Shown here: positions 1-9,180 of the stretch, piece by piece | Numbering within the stretch: position 1 is the stretch's first letter | Layout: every line of letters begins with the position of its first letter | Assembly (NCBI GenBank): GCA_019752295.1 | Contig: JAIEMK010000012.1 | Coordinates: forward strand, 39,548-103,547 | Source: Chitinophagaceae bacterium | GTDB lineage: Bacteria > Bacteroidota > Bacteroidia > Chitinophagales > Chitinophagaceae | DNA length: 64,000 bases | Direction of reading: 5' to 3' | Program-made: the position numbers and the translations under genes | The notes under the pieces: generated by a model | Told to the model about the DNA's origin: nothing | The model's database searches: none | The model's input: the letters and a program-made list of their open reading frames with translations, nothing else

Positions 1-631
1 CAGAACTAATGATGATTTTACCAAAAACAGAATGATTGCCGGCAAACGAAAGCATGGATTTAGCGATGGCCAATGCTGATACGGACTGGTATTTTCGGAG
101 TGGCCCTACCAATACATAATTGAGTATCTCGTTTATAGTAGCGGCTATTTTTTCGCCCGAACGATGTTCTGTTCTATTACCGGTAATTAATGCGGGCCTG
201 AAAATACATAATACCGGATAGCCGATATTGCTCAAGAGTTTTTCCATTTCGGCTTTTACCCTACTATAAAAAAACAGAGAATCGGCGGCCGCTCCCATGG
301 CACTCATTACTAAGAAACGTTTGCTTCCGGCCTCGAACTGTAATTTGGCAAACTTTACGGGATACTCGAGGTCCACTTTTTTAAAAGCTTCCTGAGTCTT
401 TACTTTCTTAATGGTGGTACCCAAACAGCAAAATACAGTATCTGCTTCAACAGCGGCTTCATAACTGTCGAAATCTATAATCAGCTCTTTTAATTTGGGG
501 TTTTGTATACCAATTGGCCTTCTGCTATATATGTAAACAGTGTGATAAGCATCAGATTCCAACAATAGATTCAATAAATGTCCACCAGTTAGGCCGCTGG
601 CACCAAGTAGTAATGCAGATTTTTGTGACAT
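1..631 (-). CDS. NAD(P)-binding Rossmann oxidoreductase, HTATIP2-like, 3' end outside window
   Basis: This gene is cut by the window edge; 210 codons are visible from an ATG at 631 and no stop is reached. The N-terminus carries the dinucleotide-binding signature GASGLTGG (residues 10-17), and a YSRVK motif (YxxxK) lies about 120 residues further on, as in atypical short-chain dehydrogenases. The pattern of a short NAD(P)-binding protein with an MSAMGA strand before the YxxxK helix fits the HTATIP2/Tic62-like group. The substrate is not predictable. It is transcribed divergently from ruvB, with 52 bases between the starts. Family-level call is fairly sure, function is not. Confidence 0.75.
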   Translation of the reverse strand, partial: MSQKSALLLGASGLTGGHLLNLLLESDAYHTVYIYSRRPIGIQNPKLKELIIDFDSYEAAVEADTVFCCLGTTIKKVKTQEAFKKVDLEYPVKFAKLQFEAGSKRFLVMSAMGAAADSLFFYSRVKAEMEKLLSNIGYPVLCIFRPALITGNRTEHRSGEKIAATINEILNYVLVGPLRKYQSVSALAIAKSMLSFAGNHSVFGKIIISS

Positions 632-669
632 CAGCTTTTTTAGCAAAGCTATGGATTAATAGTATTTTG

Positions 670-677
670 TAGTTTTG
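670..677 (+). promoter_or_regulatory. -7 box ahead of ruvB
   Basis: TAGTTTTG is an exact match to the Bacteroidota -7 consensus TAnnTTTG and ends 6 nt before the ruvB ATG at 684. A TTTG -33 element is not evident. If used, the transcript would start at or very near the ATG. Confidence 0.45.
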
Positions 678-683
678 AACAGT

Positions 684-1715
684 ATGGCCAACGATAATCT
701 TAATAATTCTCCAGAAAATTTAAACCCGGCAGATAAGGAGTTCGAAAATACGATCAGGCCAAAAGAGATCGATGATTTTTCTGGACAACCCCAACTGATT
801 GAAAACCTTACCATCTTCATCAAAGCAGCCAAACTGCGTGGTGAAGCTTTGGATCATGTATTGTTTCACGGTCCACCCGGTTTAGGAAAAACCACATTAA
901 GCAGAATTGTTGCAAACGAACTGGGCGTTAATATTAAAGAAACTTCAGGGCCCGTTATTGAAAAGCCTGGTGATCTGGCAGGCCTACTTACAAACTTGCA
1001 GCCCAATGATGTTTTATTTATTGATGAAATTCATCGACTGAGTACAGTGGTGGAAGAATATCTGTATGCAGCAATGGAAGATTTTAGAATCGATATCATG
1101 ATCGATACGGGGCCCAATGCAAGAAGCATCCAGATCAATTTAAATCCTTTTACTTTAGTTGGCGCAACTACTCGAAGCGGATTATTAACTGCACCGCTAC
1201 TTTCGCGTTTTGGCATAAAGAGTCGCCTGGAATACTACAATGCAGAAACATTAAAGAAGATCATTGAAAGAAGTGCAGCCATTTTGAATACAGAGATTAG
1301 TTCTGAAGCCGCCGGTGAAATATCTCGAAGAAGCAGGGGAACGCCGCGTATTGCTAACGGACTATTAAGAAGGGTGCGCGATTTTGCACAAGTGTTGAAC
1401 GATGGTACAATTGATATTGGTATCACACAACACGCGTTAAAAGCTTTGAATGTGGATGAGCACGGACTAGATGAGATGGATAACAGAATTCTGGCAGCCA
1501 TCATCGATAAATTTAAAGGAGGCCCGGTAGGACTTACCACTATTGCTACCGCTGTTGGTGAGGAATCCGGAACGATTGAAGAAGTTTACGAACCTTTTCT
1601 GATACAGGAAGGATTTTTGCAAAGAACACCCCGGGGCAGGGAAGCTACTTTAAAAGCCTATAACCATTTGGGCAGAGAACCCAATCAACGCAACGACCCA
1701 ACCTTATTTACATAA
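684..1715 (+). CDS. ruvB: Holliday junction branch migration ATPase RuvB
   Basis: RuvB is the hexameric AAA+ motor that, with RuvA, drives branch migration of Holliday junctions in recombinational repair. The 343-residue protein has the family length. Walker A is GPPGLGKTT, Walker B is in LFIDEIHR, the LLSRFG segment carries the arginine finger, and the C-terminal third is the winged-helix DNA-binding domain. An in-frame TTG at 675 precedes the ATG at 684; I prefer the ATG because the TTG overlaps the promoter box TAGTTTTG. No ruvA or ruvC lies nearby. The gene converges with the response regulator downstream across a shared terminator. Confidence 0.97.
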   Translation: MANDNLNNSPENLNPADKEFENTIRPKEIDDFSGQPQLIENLTIFIKAAKLRGEALDHVLFHGPPGLGKTTLSRIVANELGVNIKETSGPVIEKPGDLAGLLTNLQPNDVLFIDEIHRLSTVVEEYLYAAMEDFRIDIMIDTGPNARSIQINLNPFTLVGATTRSGLLTAPLLSRFGIKSRLEYYNAETLKKIIERSAAILNTEISSEAAGEISRRSRGTPRIANGLLRRVRDFAQVLNDGTIDIGITQHALKALNVDEHGLDEMDNRILAAIIDKFKGGPVGLTTIATAVGEESGTIEEVYEPFLIQEGFLQRTPRGREATLKAYNHLGREPNQRNDPTLFT

Positions 1716-1720
1716 AATAA

Positions 1721-1749
1721 AAAACCTTCCCGAATAGCAGGAAGGTTTT
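1721..1749. terminator. bidirectional intrinsic terminator
   Basis: A perfect 10-bp stem (AAAACCTTCC paired with GGAAGGTTTT, 9-nt loop) lies between the convergent ruvB and response-regulator genes. It is flanked by A and T runs on both sides and can therefore serve both strands. Confidence 0.85.
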
Positions 1750-1769
1750 TATTTTATAAAAAGATTTTT

Positions 1770-2465
1770 CTAAGGAGCCACTAGTCTGAAACCGTTTCCG
1801 TGAATATTTACGATTTCGATATCGGTATCTTCTTTCAGGTATTTACGCAATTTAGCAATATACACATCCATACTTCTACCGTTAAAATAGGTATCGCTGC
1901 CCCATATTTTTTTCAATGCTCTTTCGCGGGGAAGCAGATCATTCTTGTGTTCTGCCAACATTTTCAAAAGTTCATTTTCTTTAGGAGAAAGTGTTTGAGT
2001 GTTGTCGCCTCTTTTTAGTTCACGCAATTTAGGATTGAAATGATATTTTCCCAGATCGAATTCGATATTGTCGCTGATACGATTATCCTCTTCGTTACGT
2101 TTTAAAATGGCTTTGATTTTGAGTAACAATACTTCACTATCAAAAGGTTTGGTGATATAATCATCAGCTCCTAATTTATATCCCTGAATAATATCATCCT
2201 TCATGGTCTTTGCACTCAGGAAAAACAGGGGGATATCCAAATCCACATCACGGATTTCTTCAGCAAGTTTAAATCCATCCATATTTGGCATCATCACATC
2301 CAGTAAACAGATATCAAATTTCTCACGCTGAAATGCAGCCAACCCCAGGCGACCATCTCTTTCAAGCGTAACATCATAATCGTTTAGCTCCAGGTAATTC
2401 TTCAATACCATACCCAAATTGGTATCATCTTCACACAAGAGTATTTTGCTTCTTTTATCTTCCAT
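1770..2465 (-). CDS. OmpR/PhoB-family response regulator (RprY-like)
   Basis: A 231-residue two-domain response regulator. The receiver domain (about residues 7-120) has the acidic pair E12/D13-D14, the phospho-acceptor D56 in LLDVMMP, S84 and K106 in ITKPF, so it should be phosphorylatable. Residues about 135-230 form an OmpR-type winged helix, with RSMDVYIAKLRKYL as the recognition region. It resembles the Bacteroidota RprY group, but this is resemblance only. No histidine kinase adjoins it, so the partner is unknown. The 179-base leader region up to recQ has a TATTTTTG box on the minus strand at 2629-2636, which could be a distant promoter. Confidence 0.92.
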   Translation of the reverse strand: MEDKRSKILLCEDDTNLGMVLKNYLELNDYDVTLERDGRLGLAAFQREKFDICLLDVMMPNMDGFKLAEEIRDVDLDIPLFFLSAKTMKDDIIQGYKLGADDYITKPFDSEVLLLKIKAILKRNEEDNRISDNIEFDLGKYHFNPKLRELKRGDNTQTLSPKENELLKMLAEHKNDLLPRERALKKIWGSDTYFNGRSMDVYIAKLRKYLKEDTDIEIVNIHGNGFRLVAP

Positions 2466-2644
2466 AACGTCTTATTTATTAATCAAATAAAGATAAAACA
2501 TATCCATTTTAATGCCGAACCCGCTCAATCTTTTGTTAAAAAGCAAGAATGGCATTTATGAATCGTTCGTTTCACAACGTAAGTTCCGCTAATTTTTTGG
2601 CTTTAATTGATATTTTTGAACTACAAAGCAAAAATAAATTAGTA

Positions 2645-4549
2645 TCAGCAAAGCCTTATTTCCCCGGTTTCAGCAATTGCGATCCTATTTTCTGATTCCA
2701 TAAACGCCAGCACTTTTTGCAATTCCTCAACGCTAAATTGTGGGGATTCCTTTATCAGTTCGTTTACCGAGATCCCTTTTGCAATGAGCTGCATAATTGA
2801 TTTTTCGATTTCCGAAAACCTGTCAGCACTAAGTGTTTTTTTCTTTGCATCCAAACAGTTGTCGCAAATACCACATGCTGCAACATTTTTTTCTCCAAAA
2901 TAATTGCTGATAGCATTACTTCTGCAAGCCTTCCTGAGTTGTACAAAATGTATAAACGCATCCAGTCTGTTTTGATAAAGCTTTTTTCTTTTCAGATATA
3001 GATCCTGATCAATATGAAGGTATTCGGCTGGGGCTCGATTCAAAACAAAATAAATCTGCGGGGTTTCTTTCTGCGGAGCATATTCAATGATACCAAACCG
3101 ATGTAAATTTTGCAGTTTCTGAACTACTTCGTCTAAGGGTTCGCGCAATATCCTTGAAATTTGTTTTTCAAATATCGAAACCTTATTATCAAAGATTCCT
3201 TCATAAGTTCTCAAAAGTGTTTTAATCATTTCTTCGAGATCGGGATAGTTTTCTTCAAATAAATAAAGGCTGTCCTTATTAGTTGTAAACTGAATTTTTG
3301 CAGGTAAAAAAATATTTTCAGAAAGCATGCAATGGCCTTCCTGCTCCAGTATCTTTAAAACGTTGGTTACCTGATAAAGATCCAGTTTAAAATTTTTCAC
3401 AAATTCCGACAAGTCAAAATCGAAGTACTGAGCTTCACCGGCACCAACGGGTAGTTGTAGAAAATCGGCAACACACTGATAGATTTTTTTGATGATTGGA
3501 ATGGGCGGATAGCGCTTATCGGGCATAGTTTCCAATGCTTCGATATCGGCTTGTTGATACAATAATACAGCATAAGATTTTTTTAAATCCCTTCCGGCCC
3601 GCCCCGCTTCCTGGTAATAATTTTCCAAACATTCAGGGGCATCGTAGTGTATTACGGTTCTTACATCGGGCTTGTCGATTCCCAAGCCAAAGGCATTGGT
3701 GCAGGCAATTACACGCGTTTTATTATTGATCCATGATTCCTGACGCGCTGTTCTTTCTTCCGAACTTAAGCCGGCATGATAAAAATCTGCGCTAATATTT
3801 TGAAGTTGTAATAATTCAGAAAGGTCTTTACATTGCCTTCGATTATTGCAATAAATGATGCTGCTTCCAGGAACTGATTCCAAAATAGCTATCAGTTTAT
3901 TGACCTTGCTATCTACTTTGAAAACGCTGTAGGAGAGGTTTGGTTTTTCGAACGACTGTTTAAAGATGGCAACATTTTTCAGTTCCAGTTTTGCTACTAT
4001 ATCGTTCTGTACATCCTTTGTTGCAGAAGCCGTAAGTGCAATCATGGGCACATTATCTAAATGCGCTCTGATATTTGCAATGCGTAAATAGGGTGGCCTA
4101 AAATCGTAGCCCCATTGCGAAACACAATGTGCTTCATCTACTACAATTAAACTGATATCTAAATGTGGTAAATATTCTTTAAAAGCCTTTGTTTCTAGTC
4201 TTTCGGGCGACAGATACAAAAACTTGTAGTGGCCTTCGGCAGCATTCTTTAAAATTGTATTTACTTCATAATACGAAAGTCCGCTGTGTATGCTGGCTAC
4301 AGCGATATCTTTTTTTTGAAGATTCTCTGTCTGGTCCTTCATGAGGGCGATGAGCGGACTAATCACTAAACAAACCCCCTCCAATATCAATCCCGGAACC
4401 TGAAAGCAAATCGATTTTCCTCCACCGGTTGGCAATAGCGCCATGGTATCTCTTCCCGACAGTACAGACAGAATAATTTCTTCCTGCATCGGTCGAAAAG
4501 AATCATACCCCCAGTACTGAGCTAATATTTTTTTTGGACTATCCGGCAT
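2645..4549 (-). CDS. recQ: ATP-dependent DNA helicase RecQ
   Basis: RecQ is a 3'-5' superfamily 2 helicase acting in recombination and fork repair. The 634-residue protein has the Q motif FRPMQ (18-22), Walker A TGGGKS with K45, the DEAH box in VVDEAHCVSQWGYDFRP (which includes the RecQ aromatic-rich loop), and motif VI in YYQEAGRAGRD. The RQC zinc site is C-x16-C-x2-C-x2-C in the segment beginning CRSNAISNYF. After the zinc site only a short winged-helix-like tail follows, and I see no clear HRDC domain. It is monocistronic and starts at an ATG at 4549. Confidence 0.96.
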   Translation of the reverse strand: MPDSPKKILAQYWGYDSFRPMQEEIILSVLSGRDTMALLPTGGGKSICFQVPGLILEGVCLVISPLIALMKDQTENLQKKDIAVASIHSGLSYYEVNTILKNAAEGHYKFLYLSPERLETKAFKEYLPHLDISLIVVDEAHCVSQWGYDFRPPYLRIANIRAHLDNVPMIALTASATKDVQNDIVAKLELKNVAIFKQSFEKPNLSYSVFKVDSKVNKLIAILESVPGSSIIYCNNRRQCKDLSELLQLQNISADFYHAGLSSEERTARQESWINNKTRVIACTNAFGLGIDKPDVRTVIHYDAPECLENYYQEAGRAGRDLKKSYAVLLYQQADIEALETMPDKRYPPIPIIKKIYQCVADFLQLPVGAGEAQYFDFDLSEFVKNFKLDLYQVTNVLKILEQEGHCMLSENIFLPAKIQFTTNKDSLYLFEENYPDLEEMIKTLLRTYEGIFDNKVSIFEKQISRILREPLDEVVQKLQNLHRFGIIEYAPQKETPQIYFVLNRAPAEYLHIDQDLYLKRKKLYQNRLDAFIHFVQLRKACRSNAISNYFGEKNVAACGICDNCLDAKKKTLSADRFSEIEKSIMQLIAKGISVNELIKESPQFSVEELQKVLAFMESENRIAIAETGEIRLC

Positions 4550-4631
4550 TTTGCAAAATGCAATAATTGATTTGAAAACAACTAAGCTAGTATATCGTAG
4601 CGGAGGATGCTCAAATCATCATAAAAATATT

Positions 4632-6755
4632 TTAGATCACTTTTTTAAAGTTTAAGCGAACCGAATTAATCGCCAGAACTACATCGCTCATTGCCATTGT
4701 GAGTGCGCTAAAAGTGGGACTCAAAAATCCAAATGCAGCAACGGGGATTGCAACAATATTATAAAGGAATGCCCAGAAAAGATTCTCTTTGATGGTAATA
4801 TATGTGTGCTTGCCAAGTCCGAGTGCCAGAGGTAAATGTTTTATTCCATAATTCATTAGCACTACCTGAGCGCTTTGCATGGCGATATGCGATGCATCAC
4901 TTAACGAAATTCCAACAGTGGCTTTGGCCAAAGCAGGTGCATCGTTAATGCCATCACCGATCATGGCGGTGGGCTCTTTTGAATTATAAGCAGCAATTGC
5001 TTCAAGTTTTTGTTCAGGAGTTTGTTCTGCAAGCCATTCATCAATATGCAAAAGGCGAGCAACTTGTTCGCATTTTTCTTTTTTATCGCCGCTTAACAAA
5101 ATGGTTCTAATCCCTTTTGAGCGAAGCATATCAATTACCTCTTCTGCTTCAGGCCTGATTTCATCTGCTACATCAATCCACCCTAGGAGTTCATTGTTAT
5201 AAATGATATATACATTATGCGAAAGCTCATGAGTAAATTTTTGAGCTCCCTTAAAAGATACTGCTGCGTATTGGTTACCTGCTTTATCGGAAGCAAACAT
5301 ACCCAACCCTTTTTGTTCATCCATTTTTGCCCAACGGATATCATCTTTCGTTTTCCATTCCCTGCTCACACATTTTGCAATGGGATGCGTAGAATATTTT
5401 TCCAACGAAAAAGCAATCCGTTTAAATTGATTAATACTATCGGCATTTGATTCGCCAACGAGTTTAAAATCACGGATCGCAAATTTGCCGGTAGTTAGTG
5501 TTCCGGTTTTATCGAAAACCACTTGTTTAATATCTTTAAAAACTTCCAAACTTTTTGCATTCTTAAAGAGAACCCCGTTTCTGGCAGCCCGTCCCAGTCC
5601 AACTGCAATGGCAGCAGGTGTTGCAAGTCCCATAGCACAAGGACAGGAGATGACCAGCACGGCAATACCGCGCAATAAACTTTCACTGAAACTATGGTCT
5701 CCGATAAAATAGTTGGCGAGTAATGTAATTACAGCAATACTTACAACTACAGGAACAAATATTGCGCTGATCTTATCGGCCAATTGTTGAACAGGCGGTT
5801 TTTCTGTTTGAGCAGCTTTAACCAATTTTAAAATATTCGATAAAACTGTATCCTCACCAACAGCAGTGATATATGCTTTGATAGAGCCATTTTCTACTGT
5901 GCTCCCACCAATCAATAAGTCGTTCATTTTCTTTTCAACCGGAATACTTTCACCGGTAATAATCGATTCGTTTACACTGGCCTCTCCCCATAAAACTTTA
6001 CAGTCCATTGGTACAGGCTCCCCTGTATTGATCAACACAAGATCACCCACTTTCAAATTTTTACTTTCAACTGGGAAAATATGTTCCTGATGCTCATCAT
6101 CGTATGCAATCATATTGGCCATCACTTTTTGTGATACTGCCAATTTTTTCAAAGCAGCCTGAGTGGTTTCTACCGACTTGTCTTCGAGCCAGTTACCCAG
6201 AAATACCAGCGTAATGATTGTAGCTGCAGTTTCATAAAATAAATAATGTGCAGCGTCGCCAATTAGCGTACCATATAAACTATAACCAAAAGCAGCAACA
6301 GAACCCAATGCAATTAGCACATTCATATTGGGAATGCCTTTTAAAAGGCTATGGATGGCGCTACGTCCAAAAAAATCCATCCCTACAATAAAAACGGGTA
6401 TTGTTAAAACAAGCTGCACATATGGATCCATTAAGAAATGGATATGCACAATCATATGCAGCATCAGGGGTGCAGTAAAAACAATACAGAATAAAAACCT
6501 TTGCAAATGATTTTTGAATAATTTTTTAGGCTTTTTTTCGTCGGATAACTCACCAGTATTTACATGATAACCCAATCCTTCAATACCCTTTGCCAGCTCG
6601 TTTTTTGGAATATCTGCTGCCAGTTCAAAACTAACATCACCACCCATAAAGTTTACTTTCACATCCTGCATGCCTTTGCCGGTAAGATATTTATTTACTG
6701 TGAGGGCACAATTCGTACAACTCATTCCTTCTACTTTCCAATTCACTTTCTCCAT
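4632..6755 (-). CDS. heavy-metal P1B-type ATPase, copper-type (CopA-like)
   Basis: This inner-membrane pump moves monovalent copper (or silver) out of the cytoplasm using ATP. The 707 residues hold one N-terminal HMA metal-binding domain with GMSCTNC (C13, C16), a membrane region, the actuator loop TGES, the intramembrane CPC motif in VISCPCAMG that defines Cu+-type pumps, the phosphorylation site DKTGT, the STHPIAK nucleotide-binding motif and the hinge GDGINDAP. All catalytic motifs look intact. No chaperone or CsoR/CueR-type regulator is adjacent. Its promoter box faces that of tsaE across a 165-base divergent region. Confidence 0.95.
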   Translation of the reverse strand: MEKVNWKVEGMSCTNCALTVNKYLTGKGMQDVKVNFMGGDVSFELAADIPKNELAKGIEGLGYHVNTGELSDEKKPKKLFKNHLQRFLFCIVFTAPLMLHMIVHIHFLMDPYVQLVLTIPVFIVGMDFFGRSAIHSLLKGIPNMNVLIALGSVAAFGYSLYGTLIGDAAHYLFYETAATIITLVFLGNWLEDKSVETTQAALKKLAVSQKVMANMIAYDDEHQEHIFPVESKNLKVGDLVLINTGEPVPMDCKVLWGEASVNESIITGESIPVEKKMNDLLIGGSTVENGSIKAYITAVGEDTVLSNILKLVKAAQTEKPPVQQLADKISAIFVPVVVSIAVITLLANYFIGDHSFSESLLRGIAVLVISCPCAMGLATPAAIAVGLGRAARNGVLFKNAKSLEVFKDIKQVVFDKTGTLTTGKFAIRDFKLVGESNADSINQFKRIAFSLEKYSTHPIAKCVSREWKTKDDIRWAKMDEQKGLGMFASDKAGNQYAAVSFKGAQKFTHELSHNVYIIYNNELLGWIDVADEIRPEAEEVIDMLRSKGIRTILLSGDKKEKCEQVARLLHIDEWLAEQTPEQKLEAIAAYNSKEPTAMIGDGINDAPALAKATVGISLSDASHIAMQSAQVVLMNYGIKHLPLALGLGKHTYITIKENLFWAFLYNIVAIPVAAFGFLSPTFSALTMAMSDVVLAINSVRLNFKKVI

Positions 6756-6797
6756 GGGGGAATATTTTTAAATGCTTTTTAGTGCACTTGCTTGCAA

Positions 6798-6805
6798 CAA
6801 AGGTA
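6798..6805 (-). promoter_or_regulatory. -7 box for the copper ATPase
   Basis: The minus strand reads TACCTTTG, an exact TAnnTTTG, about 42 nt upstream of the start at 6755. This would leave a 5' leader of roughly 35-40 nt. Confidence 0.5.
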
Positions 6806-6908
6806 CTATAACCCCCATTCCTCGACTTTCGAAAAGGGGATAATATTTTTACATCATGGTGTCAAAAATTGCAGAAATCAAGGCGGGACTGCATTTCGCA
6901 GGGTTCTT

Positions 6909-6916
6909 TATCTTTG
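6909..6916 (+). promoter_or_regulatory. -7 box ahead of tsaE
   Basis: TATCTTTG matches TAnnTTTG exactly and ends 4 nt before the ATG at 6921, which suggests a transcript starting at the initiation codon. Confidence 0.5.
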
Positions 6917-6920
6917 TTGG

Positions 6921-7349
6921 ATGGACGCAATATTTGAACTGGCACAGATAAATGCGGTTGCTCAGGCAATCTGGAAAGAAGGTAAGCTCAAAAAAGTATG
7001 GGTTTTTCATGCAGCCATGGGTACTGGCAAAACCAGTTTCATTCATGCTTTGTGCGAATTGCTTGGGGTAAAAGATACTGTGAGTAGCCCCAGTTTTGCC
7101 ATTATTAATGAATACCAAAGTGAGGAGGTAGGAAGCATCTATCATATGGACTGGTATCGCCTGCGCGATGAAGAAGAAGCGATTCAGGCCGGAATAGAAG
7201 ATGCATTAAACTCCGGCAACTTGTGTTTTGTTGAATGGCCAGAGAAAGCCGCGGCTTTATTACCCAACAACTGCTTTGAAGTATTTATGGAAATACTGGA
7301 CGAGAAAATGCGAAGGATTTATACGAGCAAGGAAGAGCCTGAAAATTAA
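6921..7349 (+). CDS. tsaE: tRNA threonylcarbamoyladenosine biosynthesis ATPase TsaE
   Basis: TsaE is the P-loop ATPase that partners TsaD/TsaB in making the t6A37 modification on ANN-decoding tRNAs. From the ATG at 6921 the protein is 142 residues, the family length. Walker A is MGTGKTSF, followed by the switch region VSSPSFAIINEYQ and the HMDWYRL motif typical of TsaE. The reading frame is open back to 6792, but those residues do not resemble the family, and the promoter box at 6909-6916 supports the ATG at 6921. Alanine dehydrogenase follows in the same direction after about 100 bases. Confidence 0.93.
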   Translation: MDAIFELAQINAVAQAIWKEGKLKKVWVFHAAMGTGKTSFIHALCELLGVKDTVSSPSFAIINEYQSEEVGSIYHMDWYRLRDEEEAIQAGIEDALNSGNLCFVEWPEKAAALLPNNCFEVFMEILDEKMRRIYTSKEEPEN

Positions 7350-7450
7350 AAAAGAGGTAACTTCATTATATCAGAGAAGTTGATAATCTTGCTTTAAATC
7401 GTTTAATTTTAAACTAGTGATTTACTATTTCAATTTCAATCAATTAAACA

Positions 7451-8665
7451 ATGGCTACTTCTAAACCTTCTATCAGTGCTTCTTTCGTGTACGAGACCAT
7501 GGAAGAGACATTGGATATTAAACCTCAAGGCGAAAAACTTTTTATTGGCATTCCCCGAGAAATTGCTTTTCAAGAAAATAGGATTGCTTTAACGCCCGAT
7601 GCTGTTGGTGTATTGGTTGCAAATGGAAATCACGTTTCAGTAGAACACAAAGCGGGAGAGGGTAGTAATTACACAGATCAGGACTATGCTGAAGCGGGAG
7701 CGAAAATTGTTTATGAGAAAGCTGAAATTTATAAAGCTCCGGTATTGGTAAAAAGTGCGCCTCCTGTTGAAGAAGATTTGCCTTTTTTGCAAATGAACCA
7801 AACCATTATTTCGCCCATACATTTATCGGCTCTCAAAAAACATCATATCGAAACCATGATGGCTAAAAGGATTACCGCCCTAAGTTTCGAAAATTTTAAA
7901 GACGACAGCGGAACATATCCTATAGTACGAAGCATGAGCGAAATTGCGGGAAGTGCGGTGATGCTGATTGCCGGCCAATATCTAAGCAGCTTTAATAAAG
8001 GCAAGGGTGTTTTGTTAGGAGGCATCAGCGGTATTCCTCCAACTAAAGTGGTGATTGTAGGAGCCGGTATTGTTGGTGAATTTGCAACAAGAAATGCACT
8101 GGCATTAGGAGCTTCTGTAAAAGTGTTCGATAACAATGTAACAAGATTAAAACAATTACAAAATAATTTGGGTCAGCGTATCTGGACTTCTGTTTTAGAG
8201 CCCCGCATATTAGCAAAACAATTAAAAACATGCGAAGTAGCCGTTGGCGCATTGAGTAATGAGTTTGGCAGGGCCCCGGTTGTGGTTTCTGAAGAAATGG
8301 TTGCTGCAATGCGACCTGGAAGTATCATTATTGATGTGGCCATTGATCGTGGGGGCTGTTTTGAAACGAGTGAACTAACAAGTCATGAAAACCCTACTTT
8401 CCTAAAGCATGGCGTGATTCATTATTGTGTACCAAATATTCCAAGCGGTTTTGCAAGAACTGCAAGTCAGGCTATCAGTAATATTTTAATGCCTTTAATT
8501 TTGGAAGTTAGCGATGAAGGTGGTCTGGAAGAAATGGTATGGCACAATTTTAATTTGCGTGAAGGAATTTATTTGTTCAAAGGCGCATTAACCGATATCT
8601 ATATCAGCCAGAAATTTGATTTGAAATTTACAGATCTTAATTTGCTAATTGCAAGCAGGAGATAA
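7451..8665 (+). CDS. ald: alanine dehydrogenase (Ald/PNT family)
   Basis: A 404-residue member of the alanine dehydrogenase/transhydrogenase alpha-subunit family, expected to interconvert alanine and pyruvate with NAD(H). The N-terminal domain opens with IGIPREIAFQENRIALTP, the family signature, and SPIHLS carries the active-site histidine. The NAD-binding Rossmann loop is VVIVGAGIVG. Because it lacks the membrane domains and is not followed by transhydrogenase beta genes, a soluble alanine dehydrogenase is the better call. Start is the ATG at 7451, about 100 bases after tsaE; this tsaE-ald neighbourhood is common in Bacteroidota. Confidence 0.88.
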   Translation: MATSKPSISASFVYETMEETLDIKPQGEKLFIGIPREIAFQENRIALTPDAVGVLVANGNHVSVEHKAGEGSNYTDQDYAEAGAKIVYEKAEIYKAPVLVKSAPPVEEDLPFLQMNQTIISPIHLSALKKHHIETMMAKRITALSFENFKDDSGTYPIVRSMSEIAGSAVMLIAGQYLSSFNKGKGVLLGGISGIPPTKVVIVGAGIVGEFATRNALALGASVKVFDNNVTRLKQLQNNLGQRIWTSVLEPRILAKQLKTCEVAVGALSNEFGRAPVVVSEEMVAAMRPGSIIIDVAIDRGGCFETSELTSHENPTFLKHGVIHYCVPNIPSGFARTASQAISNILMPLILEVSDEGGLEEMVWHNFNLREGIYLFKGALTDIYISQKFDLKFTDLNLLIASRR

Positions 8666-8673
8666 TGATAAAA

Positions 8674-8681
8674 TAATTTTG
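8674..8681 (+). promoter_or_regulatory. -7 box directly before the 8687 gene
   Basis: TAATTTTG matches TAnnTTTG exactly and ends 5 nt before the ATG at 8687, in the 21-base gap after ald. Confidence 0.4.
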
Positions 8682-8686
8682 AAACG

Positions 8687-9079
8687 ATGGATGTTTATTC
8701 AGCAATAAATAATTTTTTAAATAGCCAAAACTTACTTGGAGCGCTGGTAATATTCTTATCCTTCGCTTATTTTTTTTACAGAAAGAGTAAGATCCATTAT
8801 CGCATTAAGATGCATCGAAATAAAGAAGGCGTTGTGGTGTATAAGGCAGAACATAAGGTTTGGTTATTCGGGAAATGGAATTCGGATTATTTGGGAATAC
8901 ACTCTGTTGAACAAAGAGATAAAGTGAGGGCTCAATATATTCTGATGGGATGGAAGAAACGAGAAGATCAACCTGTATTGGAAGACAAGGAAGGCGGAAG
9001 TTTTACTTACGAATATTATACTGGCGCTAAAGTGAAAGAACTAGAGAAACATGTTCTGAAGAGAATTGATGACGTGTAG
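8687..9079 (+). CDS. small membrane-anchored protein of unknown function
   Basis: I do not recognise a family. The 130-residue protein begins with a hydrophobic segment (about residues 16-33, LLGALVIFLSFAYFFYR) that should be a single membrane anchor, followed by a charged, mixed helix/strand domain of about 95 residues on the positively flanked, probably cytoplasmic, side. It contains several Trp and Tyr residues and no cysteines. It sits 21 bases after ald and has its own -7 box, so it can be transcribed alone or with ald. The codon use looks like its neighbours. Confidence 0.7.
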   Translation: MDVYSAINNFLNSQNLLGALVIFLSFAYFFYRKSKIHYRIKMHRNKEGVVVYKAEHKVWLFGKWNSDYLGIHSVEQRDKVRAQYILMGWKKREDQPVLEDKEGGSFTYEYYTGAKVKELEKHVLKRIDDV

Positions 9080-9086
9080 AAGTAAA

Positions 9087-9180
9087 AAGTCAAAATTCAA
9101 AAGTAAAAAGTCAAAAAGGAAAGTCAAAATTCAAAAGTAAAAAAATACGCTTTTGAATTTTGACTTTTTACTTTTGAATT
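9087..9180. repeat. AT-rich direct/inverted repeat acting as convergent terminator
   Basis: Two direct copies of a 23-nt unit start at 9087 and 9121, and an inverted copy occupies 9151-9180. The segment 9121-9136 can pair perfectly with 9151-9166 (16 bp, loop 9137-9150). The same unit occurs once more at 34668-34691. The element fills the gap between the convergent gene ends at 9079 and 9179 and overlaps the stop codon of the minus-strand gene. Confidence 0.8.

Noticed and set aside
675..683. TTG at 675 as the ruvB start
   Set aside because: The codon is within the exact -7 box and the ATG at 684 gives the usual protein length.
4632..6755. Copper ATPase as a zinc or cobalt pump
   Set aside because: The intramembrane CPC motif and a GMSCxxC N-terminal domain match Cu+-type pumps. 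No HP/SPC-type variations are seen.
6921..8665. Alanine dehydrogenase as a transhydrogenase alpha subunit
   Set aside because: No membrane domain or beta-subunit gene follows, and the length fits the soluble enzyme.
9087..9180. AT-rich repeat as a CRISPR array
   Set aside because: Only two direct copies and an inverted one occur, without regular unique spacers or cas genes.
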